Origin: Brevundimonas vancanneytii
GTDB lineage: Bacteria; Pseudomonadota; Alphaproteobacteria; Caulobacterales; Caulobacteraceae
Assembly: GCA_945874855.1 (NCBI GenBank)
Contig: CAMCIP010000015.1
Coordinates: forward strand, 1-17,979
DNA length: 17,979 nucleotides
Reading direction: 5' to 3'
Shown: piece by piece, positions 6,278 to 13,215 of the stretch
Position numbering within the stretch: the stretch's first letter is position 1
Layout: each line of letters starts with the position of its first letter
Position numbers and translations under genes: made by a program
The notes under the pieces: generated by a model
Told to the model about the DNA's origin: nothing
Database searches by the model: none
What the model saw: only the letters and a program-made list of their open reading frames with translations

Positions 6278-8344
6278 ATGAACTCCCGTCTTTTCGGCAC
6301 GGCCTCCGCCGTGGCCCTGGCCCTCGTGGCCGCCCCCGCCCTGGCCCAGGAGGCCACGCCCGGGCCCGTCTTCCAGGTCGACGAGGTCATCGTCACCGGG
6401 GCCCGCAATCCCGAAGACCCGCCCGTGGTGGCCGAGGCGCGGCGCCGCCTGTCGCGCACCCCCGGAGCCGTGGCCGTGGTCTCGGCCGAGAGCCTGCAGG
6501 ACCGTTTCGCCCCCAATGTGGCCGACGCCCTGCGCGACGTGCCCGGCGTCTATGCCCAGAAGAAATGGGGCGGCGATGTGCGCATCGCGATCCGCGGTTC
6601 CGGCATCGGCAATGCCAATCACCTGCGCGGCCTTTTCGTGGCCCAGGACGGCATCCCGTTCAACGAGGCCGACGGCTTCGGCGACGTGCAGATGGTCGAC
6701 CCCCTGCTGGCCCGCTACACCGAGGTCTACAAGGGCGGCAACGCCCTGCGCTTCGGCGGTGCCCTGCTGGGCGGGGCGGTCAATCTGGTGACACCGAACG
6801 GGCGCACGGCGCAGGACACCGCGGCGCTCCGGGCCGAGTTGGGCTCGTGGGAGACCGCGCGGGTCCACGCCGAGGTGGCCGGTCTGCGCGGCGATTGGGA
6901 CGGCTATCTGGGCGTCACAGGCGTGACAGCCGAGGGCTGGCGTGAGCGGTCGGAGGGCCAGCAGCAGTATGTGACGCTCAACCTTGGCCGCAGCTTCGGC
7001 GAGGACCGTGAAGCCCGGCTGATCGTGCAGGGTGCCTACATCCACCAGGACATTCCGGGTTCGCTGACGCTGAACCAGGCCTTGACCACGCCGACCATCG
7101 CGGCGACGGCGAACCGGGCCAACAGCTATCAGCGCGACTACGCCTCGGTTCGGACCACGCTGTCGACGCGCTGGCGGTTGTCGCCGGCCCTGCTTTTCGA
7201 AGGCGCGGTCTATGGCACCTGGAAGGACCTGCACCACCCGATCTTCCAGGTCATCGACCAGCAGAGCCGCAACTATGGAGTCTTCGGCCGGCTGGACTGG
7301 GATGGCACGTTGTTCGGCCTGCGCGCCGACGCCTTCGGCGGGATCTGGTTCCGGTCGGGGGATCTGGACGCCCTGCAGTTCGTCAACGTCAACGGGTCCA
7401 GCGGGGCCCCGACGGCAAAGGCGCGGCAGAACGCCCAGGCCCTGGATGTCTTCGCCGAGGGCCGGCTGTTCGTAACCGACCAGGTGGCCCTGGTCGTCGG
7501 CGGGGCATGGGGCCGGGCCGAGCGCGACTTCCAGCGCTTCGCCCTGCCGGGTGTCGCCGGGACATTCAACCAGACCCTTGGCAAGGACTACGACTGGTTT
7601 GCGCCGCGCCTTGGCCTTCTGTGGGAAGGCTCGTCCGGGGCCCAGGCCTATGTGAATGTGACCCGGTCCGTGGAGCCGCCGAACTTCGGCTCGCTCTCGC
7701 CCGTCGCCACCGGCTTCGCCCCGATCGAGGCCCAGGAGGCCTGGACCTGGGAGTTCGGCGTCCGCGGACGCACAGCCGCCTTCTCGTGGGACGTCGCCGT
7801 CTATCGCGCCGAGCTGGAGAGCGAGCTCCTGAACTATGTGGTCAATCCGGCCCTGGGCATTCCGGCTGCGACCTTCAACGCTGACCAGACTGTGCATCAG
7901 GGAATTGAGGCGGGGCTGGACTGGCGTTTTGCCCCCGGCTGGCGGCTGCGCCAGACCTACACCCTGTCGGACTTCTTCTTCGAAGGCGACGTGGTCTACC
8001 GCGACAACGACCTGCCGCTGGTCCCGCCCCATCTGTACCGGGCCGAGCTGCGCCATGATCATCCGTCCGGCTGGTTCGTCGCGCCGAGCGTCGAGTGGAC
8101 GCCGTCGGACAGCTGGGTGGACTACCAGAACACGCTGAAGGCGCCCGGGTACACGGTAGTCAATTTCGGCGCAGGATGGACGCTGGCCAACGGTGCCGCC
8201 CTGTTCGTCGATGCCCGTAACCTGTTCGACGAGCGTTATGTGTCCAACTTCAGCGCCGTGACCGACGCGCGCACGGCGTCGACCGCGGTGTTCTGGCCGG
8301 GTGAAGGCCGCTCGGTCTTCATGGGCGTGAGGTGGGCGCTGTGA
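6278..8344 (+). CDS. TonB-dependent outer-membrane receptor
   Basis: This is a 688-residue outer-membrane beta-barrel importer energised by TonB-ExbBD. It has a signal peptide at 1-23 (A-L-A before Q), a TonB box D-E-V-I-V-T-G-A-R at 35-43, and a plug domain (about 55-175) with I-R-G-S-G-I near 105 and G-G-A-V-N-L-V-T-P near 165-173. The 22-strand barrel ends V-R-W-A-L. The plug resembles siderophore and metal receptors. The substrate cannot be read from the sequence, but the DUF2946, PepSY and PCu(A)C neighbours favour copper, with a ferric siderophore as the main alternative. The ATG has AGGAA at 6266-6270, seven bases upstream. Its stop overlaps the next start as GTGA, indicating a coupled operon. 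Confidence 0.97.
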   Translation: MNSRLFGTASAVALALVAAPALAQEATPGPVFQVDEVIVTGARNPEDPPVVAEARRRLSRTPGAVAVVSAESLQDRFAPNVADALRDVPGVYAQKKWGGDVRIAIRGSGIGNANHLRGLFVAQDGIPFNEADGFGDVQMVDPLLARYTEVYKGGNALRFGGALLGGAVNLVTPNGRTAQDTAALRAELGSWETARVHAEVAGLRGDWDGYLGVTGVTAEGWRERSEGQQQYVTLNLGRSFGEDREARLIVQGAYIHQDIPGSLTLNQALTTPTIAATANRANSYQRDYASVRTTLSTRWRLSPALLFEGAVYGTWKDLHHPIFQVIDQQSRNYGVFGRLDWDGTLFGLRADAFGGIWFRSGDLDALQFVNVNGSSGAPTAKARQNAQALDVFAEGRLFVTDQVALVVGGAWGRAERDFQRFALPGVAGTFNQTLGKDYDWFAPRLGLLWEGSSGAQAYVNVTRSVEPPNFGSLSPVATGFAPIEAQEAWTWEFGVRGRTAAFSWDVAVYRAELESELLNYVVNPALGIPAATFNADQTVHQGIEAGLDWRFAPGWRLRQTYTLSDFFFEGDVVYRDNDLPLVPPHLYRAELRHDHPSGWFVAPSVEWTPSDSWVDYQNTLKAPGYTVVNFGAGWTLANGAALFVDARNLFDERYVSNFSAVTDARTASTAVFWPGEGRSVFMGVRWAL

Positions 8345-9666
8345 GCGGGACGAACATTGCGGGTGCGGCTGCGGCCGCCCCCCTGTCGGGAGCCTGGCGC
8401 GTCGTCTGGCGTTGGCACTTCTACGCGGGACTGATCTGCCTGCCTTTTCTCATGCTGATGGCGCTGACGGGCGCCATCTATCTGTTCAAGGCGGAGATCG
8501 ATGACTGGCAAACGCGCCCGGTCTCCCGGGTCGAGCCCGGACCGGGCGCCTCGACACCGGCCGATTGGGTGGCGGCCGCAACCGCCGCGGTGCCGGGCCG
8601 GGCCGCCTCGATCCTGGTTCCGGACCGGCCGGACCGCGCCATCCAGGTGACGGTGGAGCAGGCGGAAGGGGCGCGCCGGGTCGTCTTCGTGGACCCGAGG
8701 GACGGTCGCGTCACCGGCGAACGGCCGGAGGGCGGCGTGAGCGACACGGTCAAGCGCATCCACTCCCTCGTGATCCTGGGGCCGGGCATGAACCTGGTCG
8801 TCGAGATCGTGGCCGGTTGGGCCATGATCCTGGTCGCCACGGGCATCTTCCTGTGGTGGCCGCGTGGGCGCGAGGCGGGCGTGGTCACGGTCAGGGCGAA
8901 GGCCGGCCGGCCCTTCTGGCGCGACCTTCATGCCGTGACCGGCCTCTACGCCGGGGCCGTGATCTTTTTCCTGGCCTTCACCGGCATGCCCTGGTCAGCG
9001 GTCTGGGGTGACCAGGTCATGGGCGCGGTGCGCGAGGCTGGCTTCGGACGGCCCGCCGCGCCGGCGGCGGACTGGCTGCACGCCGAGCATGGTGACGCCC
9101 CTCCGGGGGCCGGCTGGGCCATGGAGCACGCGACCCTGCATGCCGCGCCGTCCGCGCCGGACCTGAATGCCGTCTTCTCGGCGACGGAGGCGGCCGGTCT
9201 GGCGCCGCCGTATCTGATCGGCCTGCCCGCCTCACGCGACCGGGCGATCACGGCGGCCGTCCAGAACCGGCGATCCGAGGACGCCCGGCTGATCTACCTG
9301 GCCCCCGATGGCCGGCTCCTGGCCGACGTCAAGGCGGACCAGTTCGGGGCCGGCGCGCGCGCCTTCGAATGGGGCATAGCCGTGCACGAGGGGCGTCAGT
9401 ATGGGCAGGTCAACCGCTGGATCATGCTGGCGGCCTGCGTCGCTGTTTGGGTCCTGGCCATTTCGGCCCTGATGATGTGGTGGCGTCGCCGCCCCCGCGG
9501 AAAGCTGGCTGCGCCCCCGGCCCCGCCCGGGCCGCGCGTTCGTGCCGCGGTTCTGGGGATCGTGATCCCCTTCTGCATCGTCTATCCCCTGACGGGCCTC
9601 AGCCTGCTGGTTGCCGTGGCGCTGGATCGCGCCTGGGCGCTGGCGCGGCGGAGCACGTCGACATGA
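8341..9666 (+). CDS. PepSY-TM family inner-membrane protein
   Basis: This 441-residue inner-membrane protein of the PepSY-associated TM family has hydrophobic spans near 28-48, 152-173, 200-217, 361-381 and 401-428, with large periplasmic loops. Conserved histidines sit at membrane borders: H26 in W-R-W-H-F-Y-A-G, H141 in R-I-H-S-L, H197 in D-L-H-A-V-T-G-L-Y and H349 in V-H-E-G. This is the pattern expected of haem-binding, reductase-like members such as PiuB/FoxB relatives, which act after metal or siderophore receptors. The likely role is reduction or processing of the metal delivered by the receptor upstream. I chose GTG 8341, which overlaps the receptor stop and has GAGGTG at 8329-8334, six bases before it. 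A GTG at 8332 in the same frame would place the ribosome site inside the gene. Confidence 0.93.
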   Translation: MSGTNIAGAAAAAPLSGAWRVVWRWHFYAGLICLPFLMLMALTGAIYLFKAEIDDWQTRPVSRVEPGPGASTPADWVAAATAAVPGRAASILVPDRPDRAIQVTVEQAEGARRVVFVDPRDGRVTGERPEGGVSDTVKRIHSLVILGPGMNLVVEIVAGWAMILVATGIFLWWPRGREAGVVTVRAKAGRPFWRDLHAVTGLYAGAVIFFLAFTGMPWSAVWGDQVMGAVREAGFGRPAAPAADWLHAEHGDAPPGAGWAMEHATLHAAPSAPDLNAVFSATEAAGLAPPYLIGLPASRDRAITAAVQNRRSEDARLIYLAPDGRLLADVKADQFGAGARAFEWGIAVHEGRQYGQVNRWIMLAACVAVWVLAISALMMWWRRRPRGKLAAPPAPPGPRVRAAVLGIVIPFCIVYPLTGLSLLVAVALDRAWALARRSTST

Positions 9667-10154
9667 AAGGTCCCGCCATGATCCGCGCCGTCGCCCTGTG
9701 GGCGCTGCCCCTGACCCTGCTGGCCGCCTGCGGTCAGCCCACGGCCTCCAGTCGCGTGACGGAAACGCGGGACGGCGCGACCGTCGCCGTGGAGGTCACC
9801 GACGCCTGGTGCCGTGCCACCCCGGGCGGGGCCCGCGCCGCGGCCTGTTTCGCCACCTTCCGCGCCACGGGGCGCGAAGACCGGTTGGTGACCCTGACCA
9901 CGCCCGCGGCAGCGTTGGCCGAGGTTCACACCATGAGCACGGAGGGCGGCATGATGCGCATGAGCCCCCTGCCCGACGGCCTGACCCTGCCCGCCGGCGA
10001 GTCGGTCACGCTTGCGCCGGGCGGCACCCATCTGATGCTGACGGGCCTCGCCGGTCCGCTCAGTGCAGGTGACCAGGTGCCTCTGACCCTGAGTTTCGAG
10101 ACCGGGTCCAGCCTTGTCCTTCAGGTGCCGGTGCGCGCCGTCGGCGCCGGCTGA
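9663..10154 (+). CDS. PCu(A)C copper-chaperone lipoprotein
   Basis: This periplasmic copper(I) chaperone family protein (DUF461) typically helps load the Cu sites of cytochrome c oxidase. The 163 residues include a lipobox L-A-A-C with cysteine 23, so it should be membrane-anchored. The Met/His copper motif is visible: H89, M91, M97, M98, M100 and then H123-x-M125, close to the family pattern H-(M)-X10-M-X21-H-x-M. Unusually, two cysteines (C50 in A-W-C-R and C62 in A-A-C-F) sit in the segment that usually reads A-W-x-R-A-T-P followed by a non-cysteine strand. The ATG at 9663 overlaps the PepSY stop (ATGA) with GGAG nine bases upstream; ATG 9678 is nearly as good. This is the strongest clue that the operon handles copper. 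Confidence 0.9.
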   Translation: MKGPAMIRAVALWALPLTLLAACGQPTASSRVTETRDGATVAVEVTDAWCRATPGGARAAACFATFRATGREDRLVTLTTPAAALAEVHTMSTEGGMMRMSPLPDGLTLPAGESVTLAPGGTHLMLTGLAGPLSAGDQVPLTLSFETGSSLVLQVPVRAVGAG

Positions 10155-10171
10155 GTCAGAAACCGTGGATT

Positions 10172-10219
10172 GGCGAGGGGCCCCGCACGTGCTGTTCTGC
10201 GTGAAGGAGACCCCTCGCC
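10172..10219 (+). promoter_or_regulatory. Leader hairpin enclosing a Shine-Dalgarno and abutting the ATG
   Basis: GGCGAGGGG at 10172-10180 is perfectly complementary to CCCCTCGCC at 10211-10219. The 3' arm ends on the base before the start codon at 10220. The 30-base loop contains the AAGGAG ribosome site (10204-10209) and a small CACG/CGTG stem. Folding would hide the spacer and crowd the start codon, so this could limit translation or respond to a ligand or temperature. It lies just after the copper chaperone stop. It could also simply end the upstream operon. Confidence 0.5.
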
Positions 10220-10603
10220 ATGCGCCTGACCCTCGCCCTCGTCCTGTTCTGCGTCGCCGCGCCCGCCGCGGCGCAGGAGGCCAGCCGTTTCAATCTGGAG
10301 TGCAGCGAGTTCACCGATCCCGATACTGTACGCGAGGACGTGGATCATGAGTTCTCGGTCGACCTCGACGCTCTGACCGTCTGTCGACGCAACAATCCCC
10401 GGTGCGCCGAGGTCGTCCGTCAGGGGCGGTTTCTGGAGTTCAGCTATCGCATCCCGGACGGGGACCGCACCCTCGAGGTATTCCGCCTCTATGACCCGCA
10501 AACCGGCTGGTTGACCCAGATCATGCGCTATGAGGGCGAGATCGGCCGGACCTATGGCGATGCCGTGTGCAAGGTCACGCCGTTCCGGTCGGTGACGGAC
10601 TGA
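10220..10603 (+). CDS. Small exported protein of unknown function
   Basis: I do not recognise this 127-residue protein. A signal peptide (residues 1-18, ending A-A-A before Q) predicts a periplasmic location. The mature part has four cysteines, in L-E-C-S, T-V-C-R-R-N-N-P-R-C and A-V-C-K-V, which could form two disulfides. There are alternating acidic and aromatic stretches but no catalytic motif I can name. The ATG has AAGGAG at 10204-10209, ten bases upstream, inside a stem-loop that may restrict translation. It follows the copper chaperone by 65 bases in the same direction, so it may be the last gene of the metal-uptake operon. A separate candidate promoter for ychF lies at its 3' end. Confidence 0.8.
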   Translation: MRLTLALVLFCVAAPAAAQEASRFNLECSEFTDPDTVREDVDHEFSVDLDALTVCRRNNPRCAEVVRQGRFLEFSYRIPDGDRTLEVFRLYDPQTGWLTQIMRYEGEIGRTYGDAVCKVTPFRSVTD

Positions 10604-10628
10604 CATCTGCGCGCGAAGCGTCTAAAGC
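10600..10628 (+). promoter_or_regulatory. Candidate promoter for ychF
   Basis: CTGACAT at 10600-10606, 14 bases, then TCTAAAGC at 10621-10628 fits the Caulobacter housekeeping pattern (TTGACGS, N10-14, GCTANAWC) with about six of eight matches in the -10 block. Initiation near 10635 would give a leader of about 22 bases before the ychF ATG. The sequence also holds a weak inverted repeat, GAAGCG/CGCTTC (10615-10620 and 10633-10638), overlapping the -10 element. Confidence 0.4.
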
Positions 10629-10657
10629 CTCGCGCTTCCCTCACTCCGCTGGAAGCC

Positions 10658-11752
10658 ATGGCCCTGAAAGTCGCGATCGTCGGCCTGCCCAACGTCGGCA
10701 AGTCCACCCTGTTCAACGCCCTGACCAAGACGGCGGCGGCGCAGGCCGCCAACTATCCGTTCTGCACGATCGAACCGAACACCGGTGACGTCGCCGTGCC
10801 GGAACCGCGCCTGAAGGTGCTGGCCGAGATCGCGGGCTCGAAGGAGATCATTCCGTCGCGCATCACCTTCGTCGACATCGCCGGCCTGGTCCGAGGGGCG
10901 TCCAAAGGCGAAGGTCTGGGCAACCAGTTCCTGGCCAACATCCGCGACTGCGACGCGATCGCCTTCGTCGCCCGCTGCTTCGTCGACGACGACATCACCC
11001 ATGTCGAGAACCGCATCGACCCGATCTCGGATCTGGAGATCATCGAGACCGAGCTGATGCTCGCCGACCTCGAAAGCCTTGAGCGCCGCCGCGTCCAGAT
11101 GGAGAAGCGCGCCAAAGGCGGCGACAAGGAGAGCCAGCAGAGCCTCAGGCTGGTCGATCTGGCCCTGGCCCGGCTGAACGCCGGCAAGCCCGCCCGCACC
11201 GCCGAGGTGTCGAAGGAGGACCGCAAGGCCTGGGACATGCTGCAGCTGCTGACGGCATTGCCCGCCCTCTATGTCGCCAATGTCGACGAGAGCTCGGCGG
11301 ACAAGGGCAATGAGCTGTCCGACCGGGTCGCGGAGCGGGCAAAGGCCGACGGCGCCAACACCGTGGTCATCTCGGCCAGGATCGACTCCGAACTCGCGGT
11401 CCTCGACGAGGCCGAGCAGATGGAGTTCCTCGAGAGCATGGGCCTGGCCGAACCGGGCCTGAACCGACTGATCCGCGAGGCCTATGCCCTGCTGGGCCTG
11501 CAGTCCTACTTCACCGTGGGCCCCAAGGAAGCGCGCGCCTGGACGATCCACATCGGCGACACGGCCCCGCAGGCCGCCGGTGTGATTCACACAGATTTCG
11601 AGAAGGGCTTCATCCGCGCCGAGACCATCGCCTATGACGACTACGTCGCCCTCAAGGGCGAGGCGAAGGCGCGCGAGGCCGGCAAGCTGCGCGCCGAGGG
11701 CAAGTCCTATGTCGTCAAGGACGGCGACGTGATGAACTTCCTGTTCAACTGA
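10658..11752 (+). CDS. ychF: Redox-regulated OBG-family ATPase YchF
   Basis: This universal cytoplasmic P-loop NTPase binds ribosomes and hydrolyses ATP rather than GTP. It has been linked to translation and oxidative-stress response. The 364 residues match the family length. The P-loop G-L-P-N-V-G-K-S is at 9-16, the switch II D-I-A-G-L-V at 73-78, and a non-canonical G4 motif N-V-D-E at 208-211 explains the ATP preference. The C-terminal TGS domain covers about 281-364 and ends D-G-D-V-M-N-F-L-F-N. GGAAG lies only a few bases before the ATG at 10658, a short spacing, but the N-terminus M-A-L-K-V-A-I-V-G-L fits other YchF proteins. It often neighbours pth in alphaproteobacteria; here an 8-kb block intervenes. 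Confidence 0.98.
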   Translation: MALKVAIVGLPNVGKSTLFNALTKTAAAQAANYPFCTIEPNTGDVAVPEPRLKVLAEIAGSKEIIPSRITFVDIAGLVRGASKGEGLGNQFLANIRDCDAIAFVARCFVDDDITHVENRIDPISDLEIIETELMLADLESLERRRVQMEKRAKGGDKESQQSLRLVDLALARLNAGKPARTAEVSKEDRKAWDMLQLLTALPALYVANVDESSADKGNELSDRVAERAKADGANTVVISARIDSELAVLDEAEQMEFLESMGLAEPGLNRLIREAYALLGLQSYFTVGPKEARAWTIHIGDTAPQAAGVIHTDFEKGFIRAETIAYDDYVALKGEAKAREAGKLRAEGKSYVVKDGDVMNFLFN

Positions 11753-12052
11753 GCCCCCGGCGGTCGGCCCACGGGCGGCGCGTCAGGCGAACGCCTCTGA
11801 GGTTGCCGCCAGACTGAAACAATCCTGCGGTGTATCAGACCCAGGGCTTCCACCGGGAACCCTCACGCGTGTGCAAGCACGCTGGGATCGGCCGAGTGAG
11901 AGCCAAAGACCGATCAGGTTGGGCCCGCCTGGCGCTGACGCGCCTCGTAAGCCAGCCCGCCGGGCGACCCGGGACTCGCACGCCACCGCCATCTGGCGTT
12001 GAAATTTCGTCGAGGGCTTGACGGCCCCCGGCGTCTTCGGTCAGCGTAGTGA
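11753..12052. other. Gene-free 300 bases rich in hairpins, function unknown
   Basis: No protein gene here is convincing: reading frames on both strands are short, lack ribosome sites and resemble nothing I know. Several adjacent stem-loops can be drawn: AGGCG/CGCCT (11785-11796), AGGG-c-TTCC/GGAA-CCCT (11843-11863), GCGTG/CACGC (11867-11882), GATCGG/CCGATC (11886-11915) and GGCGC/GCGCC with loop TGAC (11931-11944). I tested by eye for tRNA, cobalamin, FMN, TPP and SAM-II patterns and found no fit. It could hold an uncharacterised structured RNA, or simply the ychF 3' end and the metX promoter region in GC-rich DNA. Confidence 0.4.
12018..12046 (+). promoter_or_regulatory. Candidate promoter -35 for the met operon
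   Basis: TTGACGG at 12018-12024 is a perfect match to the Caulobacter-type -35 element. No good -10 follows at the usual distance; the region that should hold it, about 12035-12046, reads as a poor match. The position is right, because initiation around 12048-12053 would begin just at the first paired base of the riboswitch. Confidence 0.35.
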
Positions 12053-12172
12053 CACTCATCAAGACCGGCTGAGGGATAGGCCCTTTGACGCCGGGGCAAC
12101 CGACCGGACCCACCCAGGTCCGATACGGTGCCAACTCCTGCGGGGACTTCTCCAGTCCGCGAGAGATGAGTG
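12053..12172 (+). promoter_or_regulatory. SAM-I (S-box) riboswitch
   Basis: This cis-acting RNA binds S-adenosylmethionine and represses methionine genes when SAM is plentiful. All four helices can be drawn. P1 is eight perfect pairs (12053-12060 with 12165-12172). P2 is CCGGC/GCCGG (12065-12069 with 12090-12094), with GGG/CCC above it. P3 is CCG/CGG extended by CGGACC/GGTCCG (12105-12110 with 12117-12122). P4 lies at 12140-12160 with a small G bulge. The conserved core is present: TCAAGA after P1, GAGGGA and GGCCCTTTGA in P2, GGCAACC, then GGTGCCAACTCCTGC, then GAGAGATGAG. The P2 loop AGG (12078-12080) can pair with CCT (12137-12139) as the family pseudoknot. It sits 86 bases before metX. 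Confidence 0.95.
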
Positions 12173-12208
12173 AAGCGACGGTCGCCTTGCGCGTCCCGGC
12201 GACTTCAC
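12170..12208 (+). promoter_or_regulatory. Possible expression platform of the SAM riboswitch
   Basis: GTGAAG (12170-12175) pairs with CTTCAC (12203-12208), and TCGCC (12182-12186) pairs with GGCGA (12198-12202). Together they form a downstream hairpin that shares its first three bases with the end of P1. The two folds therefore compete at the base of P1. There is no T tract after the hairpin, so control by classical intrinsic termination is not evident; translational or Rho-dependent control is possible. Confidence 0.45.
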
Positions 12209-12236
12209 GGGTCTTCTCCAGCCGCACGGGTGCTCG

Positions 12237-12275
12237 ATGAGCGGGACCGTGCGAGACCTTGGCCAGACTTCCTGA
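12237..12275 (+). other. Possible 12-codon ORF overlapping the metX start
   Basis: An ATG at 12237 opens a 12-residue frame that closes with TGA at 12273-12275, 16 bases after the metX TTG at 12259 and in another frame. GGGTG at 12228-12232 could serve as a weak ribosome site. If translated, it would carry ribosomes across the poor metX start. It may equally be chance. Confidence 0.25.
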
Positions 12276-13215
12276 CATTCACGACTTCGACGTCGCCCTG
12301 CCCGGCGGAGGATCCCTGCGCGCCCGGCTGACCGGCAGGACCGGAGGGCCGCTGGTCGTCGTTGCCGGTGGCATTTCGGCCGACCGTCGCCCGGCGACCT
12401 GCGCCCAGGGCCGGGGCTGGTGGGACTGGGCCGTGCGCCCCGGCGGACCGATCGATCTGGACCGCGTCGCCGTGCTGGCCATCGACTGGCTGCCCGGCAC
12501 GGGTGGAAGGGCGGACGCGCCCGTCACCACCCAGGACCAGGCGACGGCCGTCGCCACGGCGCTCGAACTCCTCGGCCTCCCGGTCGCAGACGCCTGGATC
12601 GGCGCCTCCTACGGCGGCTGCGTCGGCCTGGCCTTCGCCGAGCGGTTTCCGCGGCGGCTGGGACGTCTGATCGCGATCTCGGCGCCGCACAGGGCCCATC
12701 CGGCGGCCACCGCCTGGCGCGGCGTGCAGCGGCGCATTCTGCAACTGGGCCTCGACGCCGGGCGCGAGGGCGAGGCCCTGTCGCTGGCCCGTCAGCTCGC
12801 CATGACCACCTATCGCACGACCGAAGAGCTGGATCTGCGCTTCGGCGACGCCCCCGCCCCGCCGGAGCCCGGCGCGCCGCATGCCGTGTGCGACTGGCTG
12901 ATCTCGCGGGGCCGGGCCCATGCGGCCATGGCCGACGCGCGGCGTCAGATCGCCCTGCTGGACTCGCTGGATCGCCACCGGATCTCGCCCGAGCGGATCG
13001 CCGTGCCCCTGACCGTAATCGGCTTCACCGACGACCGGCTGGTTCCGATCGAGGACCTGCGCGACCTCGCCGCCCGCGCCCCGCGCCTGACCCGGCTTAT
13101 CGAGGCCCGTTCGATCTTCGGCCACGACGCCTTCCTGAAGGAGCGCGAGCTGATCAGCCGCGCCCTCCACGACGCCCTGCTTCCTCTCACCCTGCATACC
13201 GGAATCGCCGCATGA
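12259..13215 (+). CDS. metX: Homoserine O-succinyltransferase, MetX type
   Basis: This enzyme acylates homoserine, the first committed step of methionine synthesis, in the cytoplasm. It is a 318-residue alpha/beta-hydrolase fold with nucleophile S117 in G-A-S-Y-G-G, catalytic aspartate D259 in F-T-D-D-R-L-V-P and histidine H289 in F-G-H-D. It is shorter than the usual MetX homoserine acetyltransferase (about 370) and lacks that family's N-terminal block. In length and motif style (V-A-G-G-I-S-A, A-H-R-A-H-P, A-M-T-T-Y-R) it resembles the Xanthomonas MetX proteins, which use succinyl-CoA. An in-frame TGA at 12238 leaves TTG 12259 as the only start before conserved sequence, and it has no clear Shine-Dalgarno. 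The stop overlaps metB by four bases. Acetyl-CoA specificity cannot be excluded. Confidence 0.92.
   Translation: MARLPDIHDFDVALPGGGSLRARLTGRTGGPLVVVAGGISADRRPATCAQGRGWWDWAVRPGGPIDLDRVAVLAIDWLPGTGGRADAPVTTQDQATAVATALELLGLPVADAWIGASYGGCVGLAFAERFPRRLGRLIAISAPHRAHPAATAWRGVQRRILQLGLDAGREGEALSLARQLAMTTYRTTEELDLRFGDAPAPPEPGAPHAVCDWLISRGRAHAAMADARRQIALLDSLDRHRISPERIAVPLTVIGFTDDRLVPIEDLRDLAARAPRLTRLIEARSIFGHDAFLKERELISRALHDALLPLTLHTGIAA

Noticed and set aside
6107..8062. A 651-codon open frame on the minus strand opposite the TonB receptor
   Set aside because: The plus-strand receptor has a signal peptide, TonB box, plug and barrel; the antisense frame has no recognisable features.
11830..12030. tRNA or other known RNA in the gap after ychF (a GGGACTCG segment resembles an antisense T-arm; another segment vaguely resembles a cobalamin element)
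   Set aside because: No D-arm, anticodon stem or acceptor stem can be drawn, and the conserved GCCACTG-type box of cobalamin riboswitches is absent on both strands.
11835..12278. Minus-strand frame of 147 codons across the S-box region
   Set aside because: It is antisense to a confidently recognised riboswitch and its translation resembles no protein family I know.
12420..13211. Upstream extension of the metB frame back to 12420
   Set aside because: The extension overlaps most of metX in another frame and reads as low-complexity Arg/Pro/Gly. The family N-terminus begins at the ATG at 13212.
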